DNA of 64,000 bases, taken from NCBI GenBank assembly GCA_910589665.1, contig CAJUTR010000003.1, positions 38,046 to 102,045 of the forward strand. The letters are read 5' to 3'. Positions 27,105 to 36,239 of this stretch are shown here, in pieces. The translations under genes were made by a program, and so were the position numbers. The notes beneath the pieces are model-generated. The model was not told the origin of the DNA. It did no database searches and saw nothing but the letters and a program-made list of their open reading frames with translations. This DNA is from an uncultured Eubacterium sp. (GTDB lineage: Bacteria > Bacillota > Clostridia > Lachnospirales > Lachnospiraceae). Numbering within the stretch: the stretch's first letter is position 1; every line of letters starts with the position of its first letter.

Positions 27105-27826
27105 TGCAGTTGTCAGAACGGCTGCGGATGAACGTATCCCTCGTTCCATATGGGGCCAGGGTGGCAGATATTGGCTGTGACCACGGCTATGCGTCGATCT
27201 GGCTCGTACAGCATGGGATCGCGCGCACAGTGATCGCGATGGATGTAAACGAGGGGCCGATCCGAAGGGCAAGGGAGCATGTACGTCAGGCAGGACTGGA
27301 GTCGCGAATTGATTGCCGGAAAAGTGACGGCCTTGAAAAACTGCGTCCCGGCGAGGTGGATACGCTCCTGATCACTGGTATGGGCGGCCCGCTTATGATT
27401 CGGATTCTATGGGAAGGGGCGGCAGTTATGCAGGCTGTTCAGACTCTTATCCTACAGCCGCAGTCTGAACCTGATGAGGTGAGAAAGTTTTTGATCGGGC
27501 AGGGGTTTGTTCCAGTGGAAGAAAAAGCATGTATGGATGACGGAAAATATTATTTTGCCATATGTGCCAGACGGCGGGAAAACGAAGAAGGCGAGCGCTG
27601 GGATGACGAGTGGAAGTATCGTTATGGTACATATTTGGTGCAAACGCGTAATCCGGTATTATACGATTATTTATTAAAAGAGAAGAGAAAATACGAAGAG
27701 ATCCTTAGAAATTTCGCCCCGGAGCAGACGCATGCCGAACGGGGAGCAGAACTGCGGCATAAGATAAACGAGATTGATAAATGCCTTGCGCAGATGTCAG
27801 CAGGTGAGGCAGGTGAGAAAGGTTAG
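27104..27826 (+). CDS. trmK: tRNA (adenine(22)-N1)-methyltransferase
   Basis: A 240-residue SAM-dependent methyltransferase that makes m1A22 in tRNA. The SAM motif VADIGCDHGYASIWL lies near residues 21-35, and the family motif LITGMGGPLMIRIL near 87-100; both are typical of TrmK/YqfN. A C-terminal helical region includes EKRKYEEIL. The start ATG overlaps the rpoD stop (TGATG). In many Firmicutes the next gene is a Nif3-like protein; here that gene is missing. Confidence 0.9.
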   Translation: MQLSERLRMNVSLVPYGARVADIGCDHGYASIWLVQHGIARTVIAMDVNEGPIRRAREHVRQAGLESRIDCRKSDGLEKLRPGEVDTLLITGMGGPLMIRILWEGAAVMQAVQTLILQPQSEPDEVRKFLIGQGFVPVEEKACMDDGKYYFAICARRRENEEGERWDDEWKYRYGTYLVQTRNPVLYDYLLKEKRKYEEILRNFAPEQTHAERGAELRHKINEIDKCLAQMSAGEAGEKG

Positions 27827-27835
27827 GTGTAACAT

Positions 27836-29500
27836 TTGGAAGAGATTCAGGTAACGGTGAATGGGAGGCCGATGTCCTGCGAGGCGGGGATGACGCTGCA
27901 GGAACTCGCAGTACAGTACGACGAACAGACAGACGGCTGGCCCGCCATCGTGGCAAAAGTAGACGGGGTGGTAAAAGAGCTTTGGCATTCCGTTACGGAA
28001 AAATGCGAGATCCGGCTTTGTACCTATCAGGATCTAGAGGGAAAGAAGGCGTATGTGAGGGGCATTACGATGATCATGCTCAAGGCGTTTTACAAAGAAG
28101 TGCCGAAGGACCAGTTTGAGAAGATCACCGTAGAAAACAGTTTGGACACCGGATACTACTGTACGTTGTCCGGCGGCGTGGAGATTACAGATGAACTTCT
28201 CGCCAAAGTGGAAAAACGGATGCGGAAGTATGTGAATGACGATGTGGTATTTGATAAGAAGACCATGAGTGTGGAAAAAGCGATCCGGCTCTTTCATGAG
28301 AGGAAGATGTATGACAAGGAAAACCTCATGAAATACCGCAGAAGTTCTAAAGTAAATATATATAAACTCGGCAAGGTCATGGATTACTTTTATGGCCCGA
28401 TGCCATACAGTACCGGTATGCTGCAGTTATTCCGTCTGGAAAAGTTTGATAAGGGATTTGTTTTTGTCGTTCCGAGATCGTCGGAGCCGCATGTGCTTCC
28501 TTCGTTCGTGCCGAGTATGAAACTGCATCAGACGATTACGGAGACGTCGAACTGGGGTGTCCGGCTCGGAGTGGAAAATGTCGGACAGCTCAATGATATC
28601 ATCGTCAACGGCGGGATGCGTGATCTGATGCTCGTGCAGGAAGCGCTGCATGAACGGAGGATCAGCGGCATAGCGGAACGAATCGCCTCTTCTGGAAAAA
28701 TTAAAGTCGTGACGATCGCCGGGCCGTCTTCCTCGGGAAAAACGACGTTTTCGTATCGCCTTTCGGCTCAATTAAAGACACTGGGACTCAAACCGCATCC
28801 GATCGCGATGGATGATTACTTTGTGAACCGTGTGAATACGCCGAAGGGAAAAGATGGAAAATACAATTATGAATGTATTGAAGCGATCGATGTCGCACAG
28901 TTTAATCAGGATCTGGAAAAATTGCTCGCCGGTGAGAAAGTACAGCTTCCCACTTATAATTTTATCTCGGGTGAGAGGGAGTATAATAAACCGGTGATGC
29001 AGCTAGACCCGGATGAGGTGCTGATCATCGAGGGCATCCACGGGTTAAATGACAGCCTGACGGAGCGGATCCCGCCAGAAAAGAAATTCAAAATATATAT
29101 CAGCGCGCTTACGACGCTGAATATTGATGAACACAACCGGATCCCGACCTCGGACGGAAGGCTTTTGCGGCGTATCATCCGTGACGCCAGGACAAGAGGG
29201 CACGAGGCGCAGACGTCGATCGCTATGTGGAAATCGGTTCGGAGCGGGGAGAGCGAAAATATTTTTCCGTTTCAGGAAAAGGCGGACGCGATGTTTAATT
29301 CATCGCTCGTCTATGAGTTTTCCGCATTGAAACAATACGCAGAGCCTCTTTTGTTCAAAGTGCCGCGCGGCAGTGAGGAGTATGCGGAGGCGCAGAGGCT
29401 TTTGAAATTTTTGGATTACTTCCTCGGCATCAATCCGGAGGAGGTGCCGCTGAATTCGATCGTCAGGGAATTTATCGGCGGCGGGATCTTATTGGAATAG
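27836..29500 (+). CDS. Nucleoside (uridine) kinase fused to TGS and tRNA-synthetase-like domains
   Basis: A 554-residue fusion. Residues 1-70 form a TGS domain, residues about 75-260 resemble the second additional domain of threonyl-tRNA synthetase, and residues 285-500 are a uridine kinase/phosphoribulokinase-type P-loop domain. The P-loop is GPSSSGKTT near residues 298-306, followed by MDDYF and EGIHGLND motifs. The enzyme is expected to phosphorylate a nucleoside; substrate not certain. The start is TTG, 9 bases after trmK, preceded by aaaggttagg. The fusion is recurrent in Firmicutes. Confidence 0.85.
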   Translation: MEEIQVTVNGRPMSCEAGMTLQELAVQYDEQTDGWPAIVAKVDGVVKELWHSVTEKCEIRLCTYQDLEGKKAYVRGITMIMLKAFYKEVPKDQFEKITVENSLDTGYYCTLSGGVEITDELLAKVEKRMRKYVNDDVVFDKKTMSVEKAIRLFHERKMYDKENLMKYRRSSKVNIYKLGKVMDYFYGPMPYSTGMLQLFRLEKFDKGFVFVVPRSSEPHVLPSFVPSMKLHQTITETSNWGVRLGVENVGQLNDIIVNGGMRDLMLVQEALHERRISGIAERIASSGKIKVVTIAGPSSSGKTTFSYRLSAQLKTLGLKPHPIAMDDYFVNRVNTPKGKDGKYNYECIEAIDVAQFNQDLEKLLAGEKVQLPTYNFISGEREYNKPVMQLDPDEVLIIEGIHGLNDSLTERIPPEKKFKIYISALTTLNIDEHNRIPTSDGRLLRRIIRDARTRGHEAQTSIAMWKSVRSGESENIFPFQEKADAMFNSSLVYEFSALKQYAEPLLFKVPRGSEEYAEAQRLLKFLDYFLGINPEEVPLNSIVREFIGGGILLE

Positions 29501-29511
29501 TGTGAAGATTT

Positions 29512-29880
29512 ATGAGCAGCACAGATGATCGCACCTGTTTGTACCGAAAGGTCTCAGGTGAGGAAAGTCCGAGCTTCATAGGGCAGGATGCCGGATAACG
29601 TCCGGTGGAGGTGACTCCCAGGCTAGTGCAACAGAAATAAACCGCCGGCCGTCACAGCCATAGGTTTGTGGCGGCCGGTAAGGGTGGAAAGGCGAGGTAA
29701 GAGCTCACCGCCTTTCTGGTAACAGAAAGGGCACATGTAAACCCCATCCGAAGCAAGACCGAACAGAGAGCGATACGGCGGCCCGTCGTGCTTTCGGGTA
29801 GGTCGCTAGAGCCTGTTGGTAACAGCAGGTCCAGATAGATGATCATCCAACGACAGAACTCGGCTTATCGTGCTGCTCAT
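29512..29880 (+). ncRNA. rnpB: RNase P RNA, bacterial class A
   Basis: The catalytic RNA of RNase P, which matures tRNA 5' ends. The P1 helix pairs gagcagcac (29514-29522) with gtgctgctc (29870-29878). The conserved core is visible: gaggaaagtccgagc near the 5' side, acagaaa and gccgg-rich P-stem region in the middle, gagagcgatacggcgg, and the 3' core ccaacgacagaactcggctta. It lies between the kinase and the M29 peptidase gene and explains the only gene-free stretch above 300 bases. Confidence 0.95.
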
Positions 29881-29918
29881 TTCTTAAATAAAAATATTGT
29901 GCAGAAATGAGGACAAAC

Positions 29919-31922
29919 ATGGAGGAACGATATCATTTGGCACTGGAGCGGATCCGGCAGATCCTCACCGAGGATAACGGAGACGGGATATACCGTGCCT
30001 ATTGTCAGAAAGCGGCGGGTCTGTTCCAGTCACTGGATCAGGTGTTTTGTGCCGTGCAGGCTGGAATCAAAGAGGTTCCAGTGGAATCGCTGAAAGATTG
30101 GAACCGTATCTTATATGAGGATATATGGGATCACAATTATGAACATTCTTACGCAAATCCCCGCGTTTGCTGCACTCAGTTCGGCAAAGAAGAGGGCGGC
30201 GTGCTGTGCAGTTTGTACAGCCGGTTTCGGGAAGGGATCGAAGATGCCTATGACGGGGACAGGGAATCGCTTGTCCTTTTGATGGAATTATTTTTACAGG
30301 TATATACGGTGCTTACGATCGAACAAGATGTGGCCAGGTGGCTGAAAGAAACACTGTATTTTTATGTACACGATTATGATGAGTACTATACGGAAAAAAA
30401 TATCAGCAAGCTCCTTGATCCATCGAGGGACAGACTGGTGAACATCGTGATGGAGAGTGACTTACAGGATGATAGATACCTGTATTATTATGGGGAACAT
30501 ATCACGGATAACGAAATACGGACCGCGCACTATATGCGCTCGCTTCCACAGGAGACCGTCGCGCGGATGGCACAGACATTTACCGAAGGTTACCGTCAGG
30601 GATTTATCGCGGCGGGAATCGATCTGTCAAAAAAGGAGACGGTAGGTATCCGTTATAACATCGGATTTGAGCGCGTGATCCGGGAGTCGGTGCGGTTGTT
30701 TGAGAAGATGGGACTCGTACCAGTCATTTTTAAGCAGTCCAACACGAGGGCGGTCGGTGTATGTACGACGCCGGCCAATAAACAGTATATGTATGACCAT
30801 CGGTTTGACGATGCGCTTTATCTCAATAAAGCCCTCATCAAAGAAAAACTGGCTCATGTGGAAAAGGCGTTTGAGGCGCACCGGGAGCTGGCGGGGAAAT
30901 TTGCCGGGCCTGCGCTGATGGAAGTATTTGGTGAGAAATTGTTTGTTCCGCAGAAAAAGCCGGAAAGCTTGTCGTATACGCCCGAGCAGCAGAAATTATC
31001 GGTGGGTTACCGAAGAGATTATGCCCTCATACAGAGCAGATATATAAAGGAAGAGGAGCGGAGTTTTACGATCATTGCTTTTCCGATCCCGGAGATCGGG
31101 GATGATTTTGAACACATTTTTAAGGAGACCATTAAATTGAACACGCTCGATATGGAGTTGTACCGGAAGATCCATCAGGCGCTGATCGATGCGCTGGATC
31201 AGGGCGACCGGGTTCGTATTACTGGCCGGGGAGCGAACCAGACGGATCTCACCGTGAAACTTCACGAACTGCGTGATCCGCAAACGGAAACGAACTTTGA
31301 AAACTGTCTGGCTGATGTCAATATCCCGGTGGGAGAGGTCTTTACGTCTCCGGTACTCAAAGGTACGAACGGCGTTCTCCATGTGACAAAGGTATATTTA
31401 AACGGACTTCGGTATAACGATCTGCGCATGGAATTTGAGGACGGGATGATCACCGGTTACAGTTGTTCGAATTATGGCTCGGAAGAGGAAAATAGATCGT
31501 ATATCCGAGAAAATGTCCTCTATAACCGGGAGACGCTTCCGATGGGAGAATTTGCGATCGGAACGAATACGACGGCATATAAGATGGGCAGGAAATACGA
31601 CATTGAGGCCAAACTTCCGATCCTGATCGCGGAAAAAACGGGCCCGCATTTTGCGGTCGGCGATACGTGTTATGCGATGAGCGAAGATGTCGTGCTCCAT
31701 AACCCGGACGGCAAAGAAATCGTGGCCAAGGAAAATGAGTACTCGGCACTGCGCCATACGGACATCGAAAAAGCATATGTTAACTGTCATACGGACATTA
31801 CGATCCCATATGACGAGCTGGGCGACATTGTCGTTCTGACAAAAGACGGCGGGGAGATCGCCCTGATCCGCGAGGGCAGGTTTGTGCTAGCGGGAACAGA
31901 AGTATTGAATGATATGGAATGA
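29919..31922 (+). CDS. Aminopeptidase of the M29 family with a long N-terminal extension
   Basis: A 667-residue protein. The C-terminal part (about residues 300-667) has M29 (AmpS/AmpT-type) features: GEVFTSPVLKGTNGVLH, LPMGEFAIGTNTTAY, EKTGPHFAVGDTCY and the late NCHTDITIPYDE, which supply the metal-binding Glu, His and Asp residues. The first 250 residues or so are an extra alpha-helical region not found in the shorter classic members of about 410 residues. Predicted role: cytoplasmic peptide turnover. ATG 29919 follows tgagga; ATG 29907 is an alternative. The last 18 codons are duplicated just downstream. Confidence 0.82.
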   Translation: MEERYHLALERIRQILTEDNGDGIYRAYCQKAAGLFQSLDQVFCAVQAGIKEVPVESLKDWNRILYEDIWDHNYEHSYANPRVCCTQFGKEEGGVLCSLYSRFREGIEDAYDGDRESLVLLMELFLQVYTVLTIEQDVARWLKETLYFYVHDYDEYYTEKNISKLLDPSRDRLVNIVMESDLQDDRYLYYYGEHITDNEIRTAHYMRSLPQETVARMAQTFTEGYRQGFIAAGIDLSKKETVGIRYNIGFERVIRESVRLFEKMGLVPVIFKQSNTRAVGVCTTPANKQYMYDHRFDDALYLNKALIKEKLAHVEKAFEAHRELAGKFAGPALMEVFGEKLFVPQKKPESLSYTPEQQKLSVGYRRDYALIQSRYIKEEERSFTIIAFPIPEIGDDFEHIFKETIKLNTLDMELYRKIHQALIDALDQGDRVRITGRGANQTDLTVKLHELRDPQTETNFENCLADVNIPVGEVFTSPVLKGTNGVLHVTKVYLNGLRYNDLRMEFEDGMITGYSCSNYGSEEENRSYIRENVLYNRETLPMGEFAIGTNTTAYKMGRKYDIEAKLPILIAEKTGPHFAVGDTCYAMSEDVVLHNPDGKEIVAKENEYSALRHTDIEKAYVNCHTDITIPYDELGDIVVLTKDGGEIALIREGRFVLAGTEVLNDME

Positions 31923-32102
31923 TGCAGGGATGGCAGAAACCGGGAAACGGTGGAGCGATCATCCAAAGCATAAAAGAAACAAAATCCGCGAGGGCAGGTT
32001 TGTGCTAGCGGGAACAGAAGTATTGAATGATATGGAATGATGCAGGGATGGCAGAAACCGGGAAACGGTGGAGCGATCATCCAAAGCATAAAAGAAACAA
32101 AA
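31866..32102 (+). repeat. Exact tandem duplication, 118-bp unit
   Basis: Bases 31866-31983 are repeated without any difference at 31984-32101, with one further matching base. Each copy holds the last 18 codons and the stop of the M29 gene plus the following 60 or so bases up to agaaacaaa. The second copy is non-coding because it has no start; it lengthens the spacer before purE from about 100 to about 217 bases. Confidence 0.97.
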
Positions 32103-32139
32103 AAGAAAGCGCTGCGGCAGCGCAGAAAAGAGGATAATC

Positions 32140-32652
32140 ATGACAAAAGTAGGAATTTTAATGGGCAGCGATTCCGATCTGCCAGTGATGCAGAAAGCGG
32201 CTCAGATGTTGGAGAAATTTGGGATCGAGTACGAGATGACGATCATATCCGCACACCGCATGCCGGATGTCTTTGTGGATTACGCGACAAAGGCGGAGGA
32301 GCGGGGCATTGAGGTCATCATCGCCGGCGCCGGCGGCGCCGCTCATTTGCCGGGCATGTGTGCGGCGCTCTTTGACCTTCCGGTCATTGGCATCCCGATC
32401 CATACGAAATCAGTAGGCGGTGTGGACAGCTTGTACTCGATCGTGCAGATGCCATCCGGTATCCCAGTTGCTACGGTCGCCATTGACGGCGCAGCCAATG
32501 CCGGTATCCTGGCAGCGAAGATCCTTTCCGTGTCAGATCGGGAACTCAGGAAAAAGCTGAAAGAATATAAGACCGAGATAAAAGATGGCGTGTCTGCAAA
32601 AGCGGAAAAACTAGATCAGATCGGGTATGAAGAGTACATCAGACAGATGTAA
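32140..32652 (+). CDS. purE: 5-(carboxyamino)imidazole ribonucleotide mutase
   Basis: A 170-residue class I PurE that converts N5-CAIR to CAIR in purine synthesis. The N-terminal MGSDSDLPVM, then SAHRMPD (catalytic His) and AGAGGAAHLPGM are all intact; length is normal. The start follows agaggataatc. No purK or other purine gene and no purine riboswitch lies in the window. It converges on the exonuclease gene, with only six bases between the stops and no clear terminator. Confidence 0.95.
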   Translation: MTKVGILMGSDSDLPVMQKAAQMLEKFGIEYEMTIISAHRMPDVFVDYATKAEERGIEVIIAGAGGAAHLPGMCAALFDLPVIGIPIHTKSVGGVDSLYSIVQMPSGIPVATVAIDGAANAGILAAKILSVSDRELRKKLKEYKTEIKDGVSAKAEKLDQIGYEEYIRQM

Positions 32653-32658
32653 CACAAA

Positions 32659-33795
32659 TTAGAGCTGCCGGATAAGACAGAGCAGGAGCTGTTCCCAAAA
32701 CGGGGCGTCCTGTTCTGTTTTTTCGTCCCATAAAACATATTGTTGTTTGGTTTTATAGCTGGAGCGGAATAACAGCCGGTCTTCGACGGAAAAATCTTTT
32801 GGAAGAGGAATAAAAGTTCCATCTTGTTTGATCTGACAGTTGGATGCCTTAGCTGGTTCCCGGAATCGGGCTTCCACATAAGTACCCACGCTTTTATGGA
32901 TGGCAGTATCTTCCGCCGGCAGATAATAATAATCTTTGTAGTTCGTGAAAAAATGACAGAGAGTTCCCTCCCATACTGGAATATGAAAAAGAATGCGGTT
33001 TCTGTCAAATCGCACGGAAAACCGGATGTGTCCTTGCGAAGGCGCAGGCTGGTCCCGATTCAGTTCGCCATCTCGGGAAAGGGGAAAGGGGATCGCAGCA
33101 GACGTTTGAAAGACGGCCCTGACTGCGCGGCCGGATATTTCCACGCTTTCTAGTATACCGGGGCATTGATAAGCGAGGAGGCTCGTGGATAAATATGTGC
33201 CAGCCAGGTCTTCCCTGTTATGCAGAAGAAGTTTTTGACGTTCAGACTCCATCGCTTCATGATCTCGAAAATATTTTTTCTGCATAAAATTAGAATAGAC
33301 CTGGATACAGTCCCTGCCCGAAAGACGGTCTGTCCGCGCGAAACCGACGAGCGTTTCAACGGTGGCAAGTTTCAGGTCCGACATATCAAAAAGGGATTTT
33401 GATGCGCGTATTTCGCGAAATACATCGAAACTTTTTATGTGCTGGAATGGGGAGTCGAGATTTAGTTCACGGCACTTTTTTTCTATGTAGGGAATATCAA
33501 AGCCGGAACCATTGTAGTGAACGAGCATCGTAAAACCGGATAGGAACCGGGTAAAGGCATGGATGAGATCCCGTTCGCTTATATAATCGTTGGCAAACCA
33601 TTGTCTCGTTTGAAAAAGGCTGTGTTCGGCATCATACCAGAGAACGCCGATCAGGTAAAGGGAAGATACTTTCGGGGAAAGTCCCGTCGTCTCTATATCA
33701 AAAAAGCAGAAACGCTCTTCTTTGTCCGAACAGAACGCTGAAAGGACAGTAAGCGCATGTTTCTGTACTGGTTGCGTATGGTCAAAGATCTGCAT
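32659..33795 (-). CDS. Ribonuclease H-like exonuclease, YprB-like
   Basis: A 378-residue protein with a DEDD-type exonuclease fold. The acidic motifs are CFFDIETTGL (residues 30-39), VHYNGSGFDIPYI (near 91-103) and LLLHNREDLAGT (near 192-203). This is the pattern of the YprB family, predicted to act on nucleic acid in the cytoplasm. The C-terminal 150 residues hold no domain I recognise. The start follows aggagg. Confidence 0.82.
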   Translation of the reverse strand: MQIFDHTQPVQKHALTVLSAFCSDKEERFCFFDIETTGLSPKVSSLYLIGVLWYDAEHSLFQTRQWFANDYISERDLIHAFTRFLSGFTMLVHYNGSGFDIPYIEKKCRELNLDSPFQHIKSFDVFREIRASKSLFDMSDLKLATVETLVGFARTDRLSGRDCIQVYSNFMQKKYFRDHEAMESERQKLLLHNREDLAGTYLSTSLLAYQCPGILESVEISGRAVRAVFQTSAAIPFPLSRDGELNRDQPAPSQGHIRFSVRFDRNRILFHIPVWEGTLCHFFTNYKDYYYLPAEDTAIHKSVGTYVEARFREPAKASNCQIKQDGTFIPLPKDFSVEDRLLFRSSYKTKQQYVLWDEKTEQDAPFWEQLLLCLIRQL

Positions 33796-33935
33796 GCAGG
33801 TGCCTCCTCCTGTTTGATAGGATCGGTTCGTACCGACGATATCAGTATATCATTTCTGCGCGAATAAGTCCAATCTGTGAAAGGGAGTTATCTATATTTT
33901 TTAGAGCATTTGGGAAAACTATTGTAAAGTTATCG

Positions 33936-33964
33936 TGGAAAAATTTTCAATCCTGTGTTATGAT
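33936..33964 (+). promoter_or_regulatory. Promoter of the cardiolipin synthase gene
   Basis: TGGAAA (33936-33941), 17 bases, then TATGAT (33959-33964) preceded by TGT, an extended -10. A start near 33971 gives a leader of about 43 bases. Confidence 0.5.
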
Positions 33965-34013
33965 AAGCTATAAGCGTAAAATAGAAAAGAAAAAATAGCA
34001 GGAAGGATACGAC

Positions 34014-35585
34014 ATGATTACGAAAAAGAAAGGAAGATTAAAAAAGCTAAAGGGAAGGATGCAGGGAAGTTTGAGCGGTTTTTTCCGGGCCTGCATCGTA
34101 GGCGCTCTCGTCTTACTGCAGTTTGCGATCATTGTTCTGACACCGTTTCTGTTTCGTGAGTATGCCGTGCAGTTTTATATTTTGATCGAGCTGTCGGGGA
34201 TCTTTGGCATATTGGCCCTCACGAATGACAGCCGGAATTATTCATATAAATTCTCATGGCTCTGTATGATTTTGATTTTTCCGATTTCCGGACTGATCAT
34301 GTTTAACCTCTGGGGAAAGGTTGGAAAGAAAAATAAGTTAAACAAAGCAATCGCGGCTCAGATCAAGCATACTGACAGATGGCTTGTTCAGGATCCGGAG
34401 GTGGCGCGGGAATTTTCAGATGCGCATCCGGTTTCTTCGCGTATGTCAAAATATATGACCGCAAAAGGCGCTCCGATCTTTAAAAACAATACCGCGGAGT
34501 ATTACGCGTTTGGGGAAGAAGCGTTTGAGGACTTGTTCGAGGATCTGGAGCACGCGGAGTCTTTTGTTTTTCTGGAATTTTTTATTGTGGCGGAAGGGGC
34601 GATCTGGGATCAGATCCATGAAATCCTGCTGCGCAAAATAAAAGAGGGGGTCGAAGTTAAATTTTTGTACGACGACTTCGGCGCCATGTTCCGTACCGGC
34701 AAACATTTTGCGTCCAGGCTACGGGCAGAAGGGTTTGAGGTCGAGGTATTTAATCCGATCCACAAATATGCGAGCAAGCTGTACATGAACTTCCGGGATC
34801 ACCAGAAGATCGTGATCATCGACGGGAATATCGGATACACGGGCGGTTTTAATATCGCGGATGAATATGCCAACCTGATCGAGCGGTTTGGTGTATGGAA
34901 AGATGCGGGAATCCGTATCCAGGGGGATGCGGTGTGGGGACTGACGATCGCCTTTTTGGAAATGTGGTCCGTGTGCGCGTACAAGCAAAAGCTTGATATC
35001 GAATCCTACCGCCCAAGCGCCGCGTTTCCAGAGACGAAGATGTACTGCCATGTCCTTCGGGACGGGCCGGCGCTCAGTACACAGAGTTTTGTGGGAAGTG
35101 TGTATAAGCAGATGATGAATTATGCGGGGAAGATTCTGTATGTCATGACGCCTTATCTGATCTTAGAGGAAACACTCATTCAAAGTCTGATCGAGGCGAA
35201 ATGCCGGGGCGTGGATGTGCGTATCATCACGCCGAGCATTCCGGATAAAAAACATGTGAAATGGCTGACGGAGTACAATTATGGGATCCTGTTGGCGTAT
35301 GGGATACGCATCTACGAGTATACCCCGGGATTTATCCACTCAAAAGTGGTCATGTCCGAACACTGTGCCGTCGTCGGAACGATCAATTTGGATTACCGTA
35401 GTTTTTATCTGCATTACGAAAATGGTGTGTGGGTGTTTGACAGTGAATTTTTAACGCATATCCATAAGGATTTTGAGGATACGTTTGCAGTGAGCCGCGA
35501 AATAAGTTATGAGGAGTGGCTGGACCGGCCGTTCATGCGAAAAGCGGTCCAGCATGTACTAAAAGTATTTTCTACTCTTGTATGA
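34014..35585 (+). CDS. cls: Cardiolipin synthase (phospholipase D type)
   Basis: A 523-residue membrane enzyme that condenses phosphatidylglycerol to cardiolipin. Two N-terminal hydrophobic segments (about residues 29-49 and 77-97, with a further one between) are followed by two HKD motifs: HQKIVIIDGNIGYTGGFN (near residue 263) and HSKVVMSEHCAVVGTINLDYRS (near 442). In the first motif the Lys follows Gln as usual, and both catalytic His-Lys pairs are intact. It starts after aggaagg and lies directly before ruvA (21 bases). Confidence 0.93.
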   Translation: MITKKKGRLKKLKGRMQGSLSGFFRACIVGALVLLQFAIIVLTPFLFREYAVQFYILIELSGIFGILALTNDSRNYSYKFSWLCMILIFPISGLIMFNLWGKVGKKNKLNKAIAAQIKHTDRWLVQDPEVAREFSDAHPVSSRMSKYMTAKGAPIFKNNTAEYYAFGEEAFEDLFEDLEHAESFVFLEFFIVAEGAIWDQIHEILLRKIKEGVEVKFLYDDFGAMFRTGKHFASRLRAEGFEVEVFNPIHKYASKLYMNFRDHQKIVIIDGNIGYTGGFNIADEYANLIERFGVWKDAGIRIQGDAVWGLTIAFLEMWSVCAYKQKLDIESYRPSAAFPETKMYCHVLRDGPALSTQSFVGSVYKQMMNYAGKILYVMTPYLILEETLIQSLIEAKCRGVDVRIITPSIPDKKHVKWLTEYNYGILLAYGIRIYEYTPGFIHSKVVMSEHCAVVGTINLDYRSFYLHYENGVWVFDSEFLTHIHKDFEDTFAVSREISYEEWLDRPFMRKAVQHVLKVFSTLV

Positions 35586-35606
35586 CAGGCAGAAATGGGG
35601 AATGAT

Positions 35607-36227
35607 ATGATACACTTTATAAAAGGCGTGTTAGATACGGTTGGCGAAAATCAGATCGTTGTGGAAAACCAGGGCATGGGATTTGAAATCATGGTCCCGA
35701 TGTCCGTCGTATCTGCGCTGCCGCCGACGGGACATGAAGTAAAGATCTATACATATATGTATGTGCGCGAGGACTGCCAGCAGCTTTTTGGCTTTCTCAC
35801 GAAAGATGAGCTCGCGATGTTTAAACTGCTCATTACGGTGAGCGGCATCGGGCCGAAAGGCGCGCTCGGTATTTTATCGGTCATGGATGCGGATGCCCTG
35901 CGGTTTGCCATTCTCGCTGACGATGCCAGGAGTATATCCAAAGCGCCAGGCATCGGAAAAAAGACGGCTGGCAAGCTTATTTTGGAATTAAAAGATAAGA
36001 TGGACTTTGAAGAAGCGGTGGAAGGCGTTTTAGATAGAGGAGTGGCTGGCGGCGCCGAGGGAACAGCTTTTTCCAGCGATGGCGGATCGGCGGTAAACGA
36101 GGCCGTGCAGGCGCTTGTGGCGCTCGGATATACGGGCACCGAGGCGATGAAGGCCGTAAAGAAGGTGTCTGTCACGCCGGAAATGACAGTGGAGGATATA
36201 CTGAAGGCCGGACTGAAGAACATATAA
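35607..36227 (+). CDS. ruvA: Holliday junction branch migration protein RuvA
   Basis: A 206-residue RuvA, the tetrameric Holliday-junction-binding partner of RuvB. Domain I (OB-like, residues 1-65) starts MIHFIKGVLDTVGENQIVVENQGMG-like; domain II has helix-hairpin-helix motifs ITVSGIGPKGALGIL and APGIGKKTAGKLILELKDK; domain III is the C-terminal helix bundle EAVQALVALGYTGTEAMKAVKKV. ATG 35607 follows gggga; ATG 35595 is in frame but less well placed. Followed by ruvB after 12 bases. Confidence 0.96.
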   Translation: MIHFIKGVLDTVGENQIVVENQGMGFEIMVPMSVVSALPPTGHEVKIYTYMYVREDCQQLFGFLTKDELAMFKLLITVSGIGPKGALGILSVMDADALRFAILADDARSISKAPGIGKKTAGKLILELKDKMDFEEAVEGVLDRGVAGGAEGTAFSSDGGSAVNEAVQALVALGYTGTEAMKAVKKVSVTPEMTVEDILKAGLKNI

Positions 36228-36239
36228 AAGGAGAGGGTT

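Noticed and set aside
32103..32139. Possible purine riboswitch before purE
   Set aside because: Only a short gcgctgc/gcagcgc palindrome and the duplicated segment are present; no purine riboswitch core is seen.
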